Source: Nonomuraea turcica
GTDB lineage: Bacteria; Actinomycetota; Actinomycetes; Streptosporangiales; Streptosporangiaceae
Length of the DNA stretch: 64,000 bases
Direction of reading: 5' to 3'
Assembly (NCBI RefSeq): GCF_030718205.1
Contig: NZ_JAUZQF010000016.1
Span: 62,001-126,000 of the forward strand
The translations under genes and the position numbers were made by a program. The notes under the pieces were generated by a model. That model made no database searches, was not told the DNA's origin, and was given only the letters and a program-made list of their open reading frames with translations. Positions 33,485-42,252 of this stretch are shown piece after piece; positions within the stretch are counted from its first letter, which is position 1, and each line of letters opens with the position of its first letter.

Positions 33485-33529
33485 TTTCGTCGCTCGGTCC
33501 AAGTACCGGATGTAAGGCGAACGACGAAA
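33485..33529. promoter_or_regulatory. Inverted repeat in the leader of the ECF sigma operon
   Basis: TTTCGTCG (33485-33492) and CGACGAAA (33522-33529) are exact inverted repeats separated by 29 bp, directly before the ECF sigma start at 33543. They could form an RNA stem or flank a promoter. The site is unlike the usual ECF promoter consensus, so control by the sigma factor itself is uncertain. Confidence 0.35.
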
Positions 33530-33542
33530 GGGATTTCAGGCG

Positions 33543-34088
33543 ATGCGCCTCAACGAAGACCCTGCGGCCTTTGAGGCCTTTTATCGCCGTCACGTGGATG
33601 CCGTGCTGAGGTTCGTGGCCCGGAGGGTGAGTGATCCTCATCTCGCCGCGGACCTGACGGCGGACATCTTCCTGGCGGCCCTGGACTCGGCTCACAGCTA
33701 CGTGCCCGGCCGGGGCAGCGAGATCGCATGGCTGTACGGCGTCGCGCGCAACGTCGTGTCGGCCCAGCATCGCCAAGCGGCCAGGGAGGCACGGGCCACC
33801 GGCCGGGTCGCGGGTCGCCGGCTGATGGACGACGACGATCTCGTCAGGATGGAGGAACGGATCGACGCCGAGCGCCAGATGCGCAGCGCTCTGGAGGCCA
33901 TGGCCAAGCTGCCGGAGGGTGAGCGTGCCGTGCTGGAGCTCGTGGCGGTCGATCAGCTCACCGTCGCCGAGGTCGCCAATGCCCTGGGCATCAGGCAGGT
34001 GACCGTGCGAGTCCGGTTACACCGGGCCAGGAAAGCCCTGGAACACGTCGCTTCGCCAGCACCTGTGTACGTGGAGGGACAGGCATGA
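33543..34088 (+). CDS. ECF-type RNA polymerase sigma factor
   Basis: A 181-residue sigma-70 family factor. Region 2 is at residues 5-75 (FEAFYRRHVDAVLRFVARRVSDPHLAADLTADIFLAAL, then AWLYGVARNVVS). The linker holds a Met/Glu-rich stretch (DLVRMEERIDAERQM). Region 4 is at residues about 120-170 (LPEGERAVLELVAVDQLTVAEVANALGIRQVTVRVRLHRARKAL). A TTA codon is in RVRLHRA. It overlaps the next gene by four bases, so the two are coupled. The pair has the layout of a sigma factor with a membrane or secreted regulator. Confidence 0.94.
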   Translation: MRLNEDPAAFEAFYRRHVDAVLRFVARRVSDPHLAADLTADIFLAALDSAHSYVPGRGSEIAWLYGVARNVVSAQHRQAAREARATGRVAGRRLMDDDDLVRMEERIDAERQMRSALEAMAKLPEGERAVLELVAVDQLTVAEVANALGIRQVTVRVRLHRARKALEHVASPAPVYVEGQA

Positions 34089-34783
34089 GCAATTTCGAAG
34101 AGCGCCTTCTCAGTGCACTCAAGGAAGAGATCACGACGAGAACGGCGGAGGACAGGATGACGACGACGGTGACACCGGTTCAGCGCGGCTCGCGGCGGCG
34201 CTTCGCGGGGCTGGCCGCCGCGGTGGCGGGGGTCGCTGCGGCCACCACCGCGGTGGTGGTCATGACGGGAATCGCAAGCAGCCCGGCGTACGCGGTCACC
34301 AAGGGCACGGACGGCTCTGTCGACGTGCACATCAGCTCGTTGACCGACCCCGAGGGGCTGGAGGCCGAGCTGGCCGAGGCCGGCGTCAAGTCGGTTGTCG
34401 ACTACCTGCCCGCGGGACAGACCTGTAAGGAGCCCCGCGGGCAGCAGGGCAGCGTCAGCGGGCCGTTCTCGGTGAGCATGGGCTCCGACGGCGCCGGGGT
34501 CTCCTTCAAGATCGAGAAGGGGAAGGTGCCCGCGGGCGAGACACTTGTCCTGGCGGTGTCCAAGAGCGAGGACGGCGACGACAAGCCGCCGATGGGCATG
34601 TCGCTGACCGTGGTGAAGGGCGCCGTCTCGGACTGCGAGCCGACCTCGATGCCCGTCCCGCCCGCCGGCGCCGAGGGCGAAGGCGGCGTCAAGGTGGACA
34701 CGAAGAACGATGGCGGGCCCGGCATCGACGTCGAGACCGGGGGGAAGGACGCAGGTCCCGCCCTGAACCAGGAAACCGAATAG
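34085..34783 (+). CDS. Membrane-associated protein of the ECF sigma operon (putative anti-sigma partner)
   Basis: A 232-residue protein. A basic cytoplasmic N terminus (about 40 residues) with EERLLSALKEEITTRT leads to one helix (RRRFAGLAAAVAGVAAATTAVVVMTG) and an outer part. The outer part has a strand-rich segment (GTDGSVDVHISSLTDPEGLEAELAEAG) and an acidic Gly-rich tail. Coupling with the sigma gene suggests an anti-sigma or signal-transducing role, but no zinc anti-sigma motif (HxxxCxxC) is visible in the N-terminal segment. Confidence 0.75.
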   Translation: MSNFEERLLSALKEEITTRTAEDRMTTTVTPVQRGSRRRFAGLAAAVAGVAAATTAVVVMTGIASSPAYAVTKGTDGSVDVHISSLTDPEGLEAELAEAGVKSVVDYLPAGQTCKEPRGQQGSVSGPFSVSMGSDGAGVSFKIEKGKVPAGETLVLAVSKSEDGDDKPPMGMSLTVVKGAVSDCEPTSMPVPPAGAEGEGGVKVDTKNDGGPGIDVETGGKDAGPALNQETE

Positions 34784-34798
34784 CACCCCGTCCGAGCC

Positions 34799-34838
34799 AG
34801 GCCCGGCGGCCCTCCCGAGCAGCGGGGCCGCCGGGCCT
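34799..34838. terminator. Bidirectional terminator hairpin
   Basis: AGGCCCGGCGGCCC (34799-34812) and GGGCCGCCGGGCCT (34825-34838) form a perfect 14-bp stem with a 12-base loop between the convergent ECF operon and ROK gene. The right arm ends on the ROK stop codon. Confidence 0.8.
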
Positions 34839-35788
34839 TACCGTCGTTCCACCCAGTAACTGTCGCCCGCCAGGAGCAGGGCGGCGGCGCCGATCAGGCC
34901 GGCCTCCTGGCCCAGGGAGGCGGGCATGACCTTGACCCGGCGGGCGAACTCCACCCTGGCATGCTCACGCAGCGCCTCCTCCAGCGGCCCGAACAGCGGC
35001 TCCCCCGCCTGCGACAACCCACCGCCGATCGTGACCAGGTCCAGGTCGCACAGGTGCGTGGCGGAGGCGATCGCGATGCCGAGCGCCCGCCCGGCCCTGC
35101 GCATGGCCCGCACCGCGACCGGGTCGCCGACCCGCGCGTCGGCGGCCAGCGCCCGCGCCGTGACCGCCCGGTCCTCGTCGTACGCCCCGGATTCGGGGCT
35201 CCGCGGCGCCCAGCCCTGCTCCTGAGCCCAGGCGGTCAGGGCCGGGCCACGGGCGACGGCCTCCAGGCAGCCGTGCCCGCCGCAGCCGCACCGGGGCCCG
35301 CCCTCCGGCTCGACCACCACGTGCCCGATGTGCCCGGCGTTGCCGGTGCCGCCGTTGATCAGGTGCCCGTTCAGGATCAGCCCGCCGCCCACGCCTGTGG
35401 ACACCACCATGCCCAGCATGTCCGCGCTGCCCTGCCCCGCGCCCTTCCAGTGCTCGGCCACGGCCAGGCAGATGGCGTCGTTGTGGAGGCGTACCGGTAG
35501 ACCGGGGAAACGCTCGGCCAGCCGGGCACGCAGGGGAAAGCCGCGCCATCCTGGCATGTTCAGCGGCGAGACCTCCCCGTCCGGCCAGGTCATGGGCCCG
35601 CCGCAGCCCACCCCGACGCCCTCGACGCCCGCCGAGAAGGGCTCGATCAGCTCGGCAAGCGTCTTCCACAGGGTCGAGGCGTCCGCGCCCTGCGGCGTGG
35701 GCACCCGCGCGGACAGCGTCACCGTCCCGTCACCGGCCACCAGGCCGGCGGCCATCTTGGTGCCGCCGACGTCGATCGCGAGGATCAC
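34838..35788 (-). CDS. ROK family sugar kinase (glucokinase type)
   Basis: A 316-residue ASKHA kinase. The phosphate-1 loop is ILAIDVGGTKMAAG, the phosphate-2 and ROK signatures follow at VVSTGVGGGLILNGHLINGGTGNAGHIGHVVV, and the zinc-binding CGCGGHGCLEAVA is present (Cys pattern C-x-C-x4-C). The adenosine region TIGGGLSQAG is near the C terminus. It probably phosphorylates glucose or a related hexose; N-acetylmannosamine or fructose kinases share the fold. GTG 35788 starts seven bases after the stop of the FIST gene, so the two form an operon. Confidence 0.93.
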   Translation of the reverse strand: MILAIDVGGTKMAAGLVAGDGTVTLSARVPTPQGADASTLWKTLAELIEPFSAGVEGVGVGCGGPMTWPDGEVSPLNMPGWRGFPLRARLAERFPGLPVRLHNDAICLAVAEHWKGAGQGSADMLGMVVSTGVGGGLILNGHLINGGTGNAGHIGHVVVEPEGGPRCGCGGHGCLEAVARGPALTAWAQEQGWAPRSPESGAYDEDRAVTARALAADARVGDPVAVRAMRRAGRALGIAIASATHLCDLDLVTIGGGLSQAGEPLFGPLEEALREHARVEFARRVKVMPASLGQEAGLIGAAALLLAGDSYWVERR

Positions 35789-35795
35789 GGGCGCC

Positions 35796-36980
35796 TCATG
35801 GAGCACTTGCCGCGCTGGAGAAAACGAGCACGGAAGCGGTGAAGCCGTGCACGTGATTGTGCCCGGCCACGGGACCGACCTCGCCGGCGGCGAAGAAGCC
35901 CGCCACGCCGATCGGCCCCAGCGTGTCGCGCAACGCGATCGGGTCGTGGTCCGCCGTGCCGAACATGGCCGAGCCCCGTCCGTTGCACGAGAACAGCAGC
36001 GCCCCGTCCACCTTCCCGAACTGCTCGCGGTGGGCGTCGAGCAGGTCGTACAGGTCCTCGTCGGCGGTGGCCGCGTCACGCACCTGGAAGCGCACGGTCC
36101 TGCCGATCTCCACGATGTCCCCGATGGCGACGGCCTCGCGTTCGGGGTCGATGCCGATGACGCCGCGGATGAGGAAGTCGCCGCGTTCGTGGCGCTCGGC
36201 GTACTCGTCCATGGCCACGCCAATCTGCAGCCCGGCGGCGACCAGCTCGCGGTCATCCTCGTCCAGCTCGCTGACGATGTCCTCCAGCCTGGCCAGCGCC
36301 GGTTGGCCGGCCAGCTCCAGCAGCAGATTGTCCTCCGACGCCGTCACCACCATGCTCGGGCCGATCGGCCGGCAACCCTGGCTGACCACGGTGCTGACCT
36401 GCAGCGGACCGCTGAGCAGCACGCCGATCGCGCCCTCGTTATAGATCCGGCCGTCGGCGAAGAGCCGTACAGAACCCCGTCCCTGCAGCCCGTTGGCCAG
36501 CCCGCCGATCAGCGGCAGCTCGCCGAGCACATCGACCGAGCGCTCGACGAAGGCGTCGGTCGGGAAGGTGTACGGGTCCGCGAGCAGGATCGCCACATGG
36601 TCGTCCTGGCTGCGCTCCGGCAGTCCGACCACGACGAACTTGTCCTCGGCCGCGAGCGTCTCCAGCGCGAACGTGGTCAGCCTCGCCCCGTCCAACGTGC
36701 CCGCCCAGGCGCTCACGGCGGGCGTCAGCTCCACACCCTGCCCGTCGCCGATCACCCCTGTGGCGCTGCATCCGATCACGTGTGCTCCGGGCGCGAGCTC
36801 CATCGCGGCCTGCCCGGCCCTCGCGACGTCGTCGGGATCGTCACCGCAGATGAAGAAGCAGACCAGGTCGGCTTGGCCGCTGAGCCTCGACAGGGCCTGG
36901 CCCACGGCGTTCCGCGCGGCCTCCACCAGGTCGGAACCCACGGCGAGGCCGTCGGCGAAGCGGCTTGTCATCAAGGCCAC
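35796..36980 (-). CDS. FIST domain-containing protein
   Basis: A 394-residue protein with the FIST N domain (residues about 20-200: LVCFFICGDDPDDVARA, HVIGCSATGVIGDGQGVEL, LPLIGGLANGLQG) and the C-terminal FIST C domain (ASEDNLLLELAGQPALARLEDIVS, DGALLFSCNGRGSAMFG, GFFAAGEVGPVAGHNHVHGFTASVLVF). FIST domains are proposed to bind small ligands such as amino acids in signal transduction. No transmembrane segment or output domain is present. GTG 36980 follows GGGGAGG at eight bases. Confidence 0.93.
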   Translation of the reverse strand: MALMTSRFADGLAVGSDLVEAARNAVGQALSRLSGQADLVCFFICGDDPDDVARAGQAAMELAPGAHVIGCSATGVIGDGQGVELTPAVSAWAGTLDGARLTTFALETLAAEDKFVVVGLPERSQDDHVAILLADPYTFPTDAFVERSVDVLGELPLIGGLANGLQGRGSVRLFADGRIYNEGAIGVLLSGPLQVSTVVSQGCRPIGPSMVVTASEDNLLLELAGQPALARLEDIVSELDEDDRELVAAGLQIGVAMDEYAERHERGDFLIRGVIGIDPEREAVAIGDIVEIGRTVRFQVRDAATADEDLYDLLDAHREQFGKVDGALLFSCNGRGSAMFGTADHDPIALRDTLGPIGVAGFFAAGEVGPVAGHNHVHGFTASVLVFSSAASAP

Positions 36981-37143
36981 GCGTCTCGCCTCCCCTCGAC
37001 ATGTCGAACGTCCCTAGGCCCGATTCTCCCCACTAAAGGGACAAGCACGCGCACGAACCATCACGCAATAGTCAAGATCCGAAATCTCCGCCAGATGCGA
37101 AACTCTCTGCCACATTCCACGCAGGGGACGTAGTCTCGATCCC

Positions 37144-38541
37144 GTGCATCAGCCACAGCCACGAATTCTCCGCGAGCTGCGAGACAGCGGCCACGTCCAC
37201 CGCACCGTCAAGGCCGAGGTCAGGGAAAACCTGCTGGCCAAGTTGCGGGCGGGAGAGCCGAGATTCCCCGGCATCGTCGGGTTCGACGACACGGTCCTGC
37301 CGCATCTGGAGCGGGCTCTCCTCGCCGGGCATGACCTGGTCCTCCTCGGCGAGCGCGGCCAGGGCAAGACCCGGCTCATCCGCACCGTCACCGGGTTGCT
37401 GGACGAGTGGACGCCGGTGGTCGAGGGCTGCGAGATCAACGACCATCCGTACGCGCCGGCCTGCACGCGCTGCCAGGCGCTGGCGCGCGAGCTGGGCGAC
37501 GAGCTCCCGGTCGCGTGGAAGCACCGCGACGAGCGCTACGGCGAGAAGCTCGCCACGCCCGACACCTCCGTCGGAGACCTGATCGGCGACGTCGACCCGA
37601 TCAAGATCGCGGAGGGGCGCACGCTCGGCGACCCCGAGACCGTCCACTACGGGCTGGTGCCGCGCACCAACCGGGGCGTCTTCTCCGTCAACGAGCTGCC
37701 CGACCTGGCCGAGCGCATCCAGGTGTCCCTGCTCAACGTCCTGGAGGAGCGCGACATCCAGGTGCGGGGCTACAACCTGCGCCTGCCCCTCGACATCCTG
37801 CTCATCGCCAGCGCCAACCCCGAGGACTACACCAACAGAGGCAGGATCATCACGCCGCTGAAGGACCGCTTCGGCGCCGAGATCCGCACCCACTACCCGC
37901 AGACGGTCGAGGACGAGCTCACGCTCATCCGCCAGGAGTCCATGCCGGACATCGGCGCCGACCTCCCCGAGCACCTGGTCGAGGTGATCGCCCGGTTCAC
38001 CCGGCTGGTCCGCGAGTCCACCGCCGTGGACGCCCGGTCCGGCGTGTCCGCCCGGTTCTCGATCGCGGCCGCCGAGACCGCCTCGGCCTCCGCCGTGCGG
38101 CGGGCCGCCCTCGCGGGCGAGGAGCAGGCGGTCACGCGGGTCGTGGACCTGGCCTCCGTGGTGCACAGCCTGCGGGGCAAGGTGGAGTTCGAGGTCAGCG
38201 AGGAGGGCAGGGAGACCGAGATCCTGGCCCACCTGCTGCGCCGGGCCACGGCGGAGACGTTCAGGAACCGGTTGGGCGGCATGGACCTGTCCGCGGTGAC
38301 CGACAAGTTCGCCGAGGGCAACCAGGTGGAGTCCGGCGAGCTGATCCCGGCCGGGGAGCTGCTGCATCGGATGGGTCCCGTGCCCGGCCTGGCGAAGATC
38401 ATGTCCAGGCTGGGCATGGGCGCGGGCGAGGAGTCGCCCGGCCACGCCGCGGCGGCCTTGGAGTTCGCGCTGGAGGGGCTTTACCTCATGCGGCGCCTGT
38501 CCAAGGAAGACCTTGACGGAGTGACCGTCTACCGCACGTGA
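37144..38541 (+). CDS. MoxR/ChlI-type AAA+ ATPase (Rv0958-like)
   Basis: A 465-residue AAA+ protein. Walker A is GERGQGKTRL (about residues 68-77). A Walker B-like region is GVFSVNELPDL, and sensor 1 is LLIASANPEDY. C-terminal helices carry the ChlI/MoxR-type lid. It shares fold with the magnesium chelatase subunit I, but no chlorophyll pathway is present. MoxR-type ATPases act on VWA-domain partners, and the VWA gene follows after one intervening gene. A TAGTCT -10 box ends seven bases before GTG 37144, so the transcript is probably leaderless. Confidence 0.93.
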   Translation: MHQPQPRILRELRDSGHVHRTVKAEVRENLLAKLRAGEPRFPGIVGFDDTVLPHLERALLAGHDLVLLGERGQGKTRLIRTVTGLLDEWTPVVEGCEINDHPYAPACTRCQALARELGDELPVAWKHRDERYGEKLATPDTSVGDLIGDVDPIKIAEGRTLGDPETVHYGLVPRTNRGVFSVNELPDLAERIQVSLLNVLEERDIQVRGYNLRLPLDILLIASANPEDYTNRGRIITPLKDRFGAEIRTHYPQTVEDELTLIRQESMPDIGADLPEHLVEVIARFTRLVRESTAVDARSGVSARFSIAAAETASASAVRRAALAGEEQAVTRVVDLASVVHSLRGKVEFEVSEEGRETEILAHLLRRATAETFRNRLGGMDLSAVTDKFAEGNQVESGELIPAGELLHRMGPVPGLAKIMSRLGMGAGEESPGHAAAALEFALEGLYLMRRLSKEDLDGVTVYRT

Positions 38542-38603
38542 ACTCTGGGGTTTCCTTCCGCGTCATAGTGATTAGCCGATCACTTTGATGGGGGAGACCA
38601 TCC

Positions 38604-39347
38604 ATGCGCCTGCTGGCCGGTGCCGTCATTCTTGCCCTAGGCTCTGTGGCCCTGCCCGCGGAGGCCACCGCTACCAAGGTCGTGTACGGCTACGCGTGGG
38701 CCGACGGCAAGGGCCTCCTGCGGACCGTGCCCAAGTCGGCCACGTACGTGAAGGGACAGGGCGGCTTCGTGGGCTACCGGCTCACATCCGTCTCCGGCGC
38801 CAAAGAGGTGCGGATCGACTACACCAAGGCGCCGTTCGGGCGGGTCACGGTCGCGTGCGATCTCAAGGAGACCGAGGGGCGGATCGCCGTGGACGGGAAA
38901 GGGCTGGGGCGGACGGCCTGCAAGCCCGGGCATCTGGCCGCCGAATTGCAGCGTGGGGTCAAGCCGCTGCGGATCGAGTATCGGAGCGGCAAGGCCGTCA
39001 AGATCAATGAGTTCCTGGTCAGCGACTGGCCGAACGCTCGGACCGGCCGTGGGACGATCAAGCGGGTCAACGACAGCACTGTCCTGTTCGCGACCGGCGG
39101 AAGGACCCTCAAGCTGGGTTACTCGTACAGCACGGCCTTATACCGGGTCACGGCCCGCTGCCGGGACGGGTGGCTGACCGGCAATCCGGTCAACGCCGAC
39201 AGGAACGGCCTCGGCAAGAAGTCCTGCAGCACCGCGGACCTGACCAGGGTGCTGAAGTCCCAGAAGCACCCCGTGCTGGTGCAGCTGCGCTACTCGCCCG
39301 AGGTTGGCGGCATCGATGAGGTCTGGGAGATCTACGGGGACGCCTAG
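38604..39347 (+). CDS. Secreted protein with an internal duplication
   Basis: A 247-residue exported protein with a signal peptide (MRLLAGAVILALGSVALPAEATA, cleavage near residue 23). The mature part contains two similar halves, each with two Cys: around residues 75-140 (VACDLKETEG...GLGRTACKPGHLAAELQRG) and 180-245 (TARCRDGWLTG...GLGKKSCSTADLTRVLKSQ). The pairs are likely disulphides. A TTA codon occurs in STALYRV. I do not recognise the family. It sits between the MoxR-type ATPase and its VWA partner, which are adjacent in many actinobacteria. Confidence 0.7.
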   Translation: MRLLAGAVILALGSVALPAEATATKVVYGYAWADGKGLLRTVPKSATYVKGQGGFVGYRLTSVSGAKEVRIDYTKAPFGRVTVACDLKETEGRIAVDGKGLGRTACKPGHLAAELQRGVKPLRIEYRSGKAVKINEFLVSDWPNARTGRGTIKRVNDSTVLFATGGRTLKLGYSYSTALYRVTARCRDGWLTGNPVNADRNGLGKKSCSTADLTRVLKSQKHPVLVQLRYSPEVGGIDEVWEIYGDA

Positions 39348-39446
39348 CGCGGCCGAACGCCTGCCTCGGTCAGGCGGAACGGCTGGTCGAGCCCTGAGCT
39401 CTTCGCCTGGGGCGCGCATGGGGACATTCCGGGTTAGCGTGGTCTC

Positions 39447-41438
39447 GTGATGGCCTTCCGCTATGGCGAGTACCACGACGGCCCCGACCCCCTGGCCCCG
39501 CCCTACGACGTACGGGCGGCGCTGGACGAGATGGGCGATGCGATCCTGTCGGGCTCGACGCCGGTCCACGCCCTGCGCGACCTCCTCAAGCGCGGTCTCC
39601 CCGGCGCTCAGGATCGCCGCGGCCTCGACGACATGCTCAGGGAGGTCCGCCGGCGCCGCCGTGACCTGCGCGAACGCGGCCGGCTCGACGGCACGCTGGA
39701 GAAGGCCCGGGCGCTGCTCGACAAGGCCATCGGCCAGGAACGGGCGGAGCTGTTCCCCGACCCCTCCGACGACGCGAGGTTCCGGGAGACCACGCTCGAC
39801 GCGCTCCCCGACGACACCGCCAGCGCCATCCAGGAGCTGAGCTCGTACGACTGGCGCTCGGCCGCGGCCCGCCAGACCTTCGAAGAGCTACGCGACCTGC
39901 TGCGCCGGGAGGTCCTCGACAGCCAGTTCAGGGGCCTGCGCGACGCGCTCGCGAACCCCGACCCAGAGGCCATGGAACGCGTCCGCCAGATGATGTCGGA
40001 TTTGAACGACATGCTGGACAAGGACGCCCGCGGCCAGCACACTCAGGCGGACTTCGACGCCTTCATGGAGAAATACGGCGACCTGTTTCCCGAGAAGCCG
40101 CGCAACCTGGAGGAGCTCGTCGACATCCTGGCCCGCCGCGCCGCCGCCACGCAGCGCATGCTGGCCTCGATGACCCCACGCCAGCGCGAGGAGCTCAGCA
40201 ACCTCATCAACCAGACCCTCGACCAGGCGGGGCTCTCCGACCAGATGCGCAGACTCGGCGAGGCGCTCTACGCCCGCCGCCCCGACCTGGCCTGGAACGC
40301 CCCCGAACGCCTCACCGGCGAGGAACCCCTGGGCATGGGCGACGCGGTCACCGCCCTGGAGGAGCTGGCCGACCTCACCCAGCTGGAGACCGCCCTCCGC
40401 CAGGACTACCCGGGCGCCAGGCTGGACGACGTCGACGAGGCCGCCGTACGCCGCGCGCTCGGCCGCTCCGCGGTCGACGACCTGGAGGCGCTCAAGCGCA
40501 TCGAGCGGGAGCTGGAGGAGCAGGGCTACCTGCTGCGCCGCCGCGGCAAGCTGGAGCTGACCCCCAAGGCGGTGCGGCGCCTCGGCGAGACGGCGTTGCG
40601 CCGGGTGTTCTCCTCCCTGGACGCGGGCCGGCGCGGCGACCACGACCAGCACGACGCCGGTGCGGCCGGCGAGCTCACCGGCTCGTCGCGGGCATGGCGC
40701 TTCGGCGACGAGCAGCCGATCGACGTGGTCCGCACCCTGGTCAACGGCGTGCGCCGGGGCGGCGTGCGGCCTGGAGGCGGCACCCAGACCGGACAGCGCA
40801 CCGGAAACGGAGCGGCCGTGCGACTCTCCGTCGACGACTTCGAGGTCGCCGAGACCGAGCGCCGCAGCGCCGCGGCCGTCTGCCTGCTGGTCGACCTGTC
40901 GTACTCGATGGCTTTGCGCGGCACCTGGGCCGCCGCCAAGCAGACGGCCCTGGCCCTGCAGGCCCTGGTGGCCTCCAAGTTCCCGCAGGACGCGGTGCAG
41001 ATCATCGGCTTCTCCAACTACGCCAGAGTCCTGCAGCCGGACGAGCTGGCCGGCCTCGACTGGGACATGGTCCAGGGCACCAACCTGCACCACGCCCTCC
41101 TGATCGCCGGCCGCCACCTGGACCGCCACCCCGACTTCGAGCCGGTGGTGCTGGTGGTCACGGACGGCGAGCCCACCGCCCACCTCATGCGCAGCGGCCG
41201 GTCGGCGTTCGAGTGGCCGCCGTCGCACGAGACGCTGGAGCTGACGCTGGCCGAGGTGGACAAGATGACCCGGCGGCGCGCCACGATCAACGTCTTCATG
41301 CTGGCGGCGGACGACCGGCTGAAGGAGTTCGTGGACGAGGTGGCCCGCAGGAACGGCGGCCGCGTGTTCTCCCCGAGCGCCGAACGCCTGGGCGAGTACG
41401 TCGTCAGCGACTTCCTCCGGCTGCGCCGCGCCCGCTGA
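39447..41438 (+). CDS. VWA domain protein paired with the MoxR-type ATPase (Rv0959-like)
   Basis: A 663-residue protein. The first 450 residues are charged and helical, with Gln/Arg-rich stretches that suit a coiled helical scaffold. The C-terminal VWA domain has the MIDAS motif DLSYSM (about residue 480), the Thr loop in QGTNLHHALL and the third-site VVTDGEPTAHLM. Such proteins act with MoxR ATPases in metal-centre or complex assembly. GTG 39447 or ATG 39450 may be used; a TTAGCG -10-like box ends seven bases before the GTG, suggesting a leaderless mRNA. Confidence 0.92.
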   Translation: MMAFRYGEYHDGPDPLAPPYDVRAALDEMGDAILSGSTPVHALRDLLKRGLPGAQDRRGLDDMLREVRRRRRDLRERGRLDGTLEKARALLDKAIGQERAELFPDPSDDARFRETTLDALPDDTASAIQELSSYDWRSAAARQTFEELRDLLRREVLDSQFRGLRDALANPDPEAMERVRQMMSDLNDMLDKDARGQHTQADFDAFMEKYGDLFPEKPRNLEELVDILARRAAATQRMLASMTPRQREELSNLINQTLDQAGLSDQMRRLGEALYARRPDLAWNAPERLTGEEPLGMGDAVTALEELADLTQLETALRQDYPGARLDDVDEAAVRRALGRSAVDDLEALKRIERELEEQGYLLRRRGKLELTPKAVRRLGETALRRVFSSLDAGRRGDHDQHDAGAAGELTGSSRAWRFGDEQPIDVVRTLVNGVRRGGVRPGGGTQTGQRTGNGAAVRLSVDDFEVAETERRSAAAVCLLVDLSYSMALRGTWAAAKQTALALQALVASKFPQDAVQIIGFSNYARVLQPDELAGLDWDMVQGTNLHHALLIAGRHLDRHPDFEPVVLVVTDGEPTAHLMRSGRSAFEWPPSHETLELTLAEVDKMTRRRATINVFMLAADDRLKEFVDEVARRNGGRVFSPSAERLGEYVVSDFLRLRRAR

Positions 41439-41470
41439 ATTGTCGGTGGGACCTGCCAGACTCACTCGGC

Positions 41471-41938
41471 ATGAGCGACGAGGACGTACGGTTGCGAGAC
41501 GTGGTCGAGACGGACCTGGAGGTGTTCCTGGCGCAGGAGCACGACCCGGAAGCCGTCCGGAGATCGAGGTTCCCGGCGCGCCCGCGGGAGCGGTTCCTGA
41601 CCCACTGGCGGACCCGGGTCCTCGGCGACCCCACCAACTTCGTGCAGACGATCCTGGTGGGCGACGAGGTGGCCGGCAACCTCGTGGCCTGGTGGGAAGA
41701 GGAGCGGCGCTTCATCGGCTACTGGATGGGGCGTGAGTTCTGGGGCCGCGGCATCGGCACCCGAGCCCTGGGCCTCTTCCTCCACGCCGAGAAGACCCGC
41801 CCCCTCTACGCCGACCCCTTCCACGGCAACACCGCGTCGGTCCGGCTCCTGGAGCGGCACGGCTTCGAACGCTCCGGAACGGTCTTGCACGGCGAGGACG
41901 AACACATCCTGCTCGTCCTGCACGAGCCCACTCCATAG
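41471..41938 (+). CDS. GNAT family N-acetyltransferase
   Basis: A 155-residue acetyltransferase of the RimJ/RimL-like type. The acetyl-CoA motif lies in GYWMGREFWGRGIGTRALGLFL (residues about 78-100), and the C-terminal helix-strand has YADPFHGNTASVRLLERHGFERSGTV, typical of this subfamily. ATG 41471 follows a CAGACT -10-like box by eight bases, so a leaderless transcript is possible. The substrate (protein N terminus, antibiotic or small amine) is unknown. Confidence 0.9.
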   Translation: MSDEDVRLRDVVETDLEVFLAQEHDPEAVRRSRFPARPRERFLTHWRTRVLGDPTNFVQTILVGDEVAGNLVAWWEEERRFIGYWMGREFWGRGIGTRALGLFLHAEKTRPLYADPFHGNTASVRLLERHGFERSGTVLHGEDEHILLVLHEPTP

Positions 41939-41972
41939 CAGCAACTATCAACCCACCCTCATAGTTAGTGAT

Positions 41973-42200
41973 ATGCCAGAGGACTGGCTCACCAGCGACG
42001 AGGTTGGCCTGCGACGAACCGTGGCGCCGTGGACCGGACGCGTCGTTCGCCGTGCCCGGACATCTCGCGCGTCGGTTGGTCAAGGCCGCTGTTGTGCAGC
42101 GGCTGCACCGTCAAGGGCTGCTGGCCGAGCAGTACGTTGGCGACCCGCCCGAGTCGCAACCGATTCCCGAAGACGTTGCTGAGGTGAGAGAGCGGATTGT
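41973..42200 (+). pseudogene. Probable decayed gene fragment
   Basis: The only coding-like signal between 41939 and 42252 (about 310 bp). From ATG 41973 the frame reads MPEDWLTSDEVGLRRTVAPW, then coding sense seems to continue in the next frame as FAVPGHLARRLVKAAVVQRL and AEQYVGDPPESQPIPEDVAEVRERI, with no proper end. This looks like a frameshifted remnant. Just upstream, AACTAT (41943-41948) and ATAGTT (41961-41966) form an inverted repeat in a locally AT-rich stretch that may be the old promoter. I cannot name the family. Confidence 0.35.
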
Positions 42201-42252
42201 TGCGACTGTCATCGGGTGTGGCCGCACGCCGCAGAGCGGTGAGCGCTCCAGG

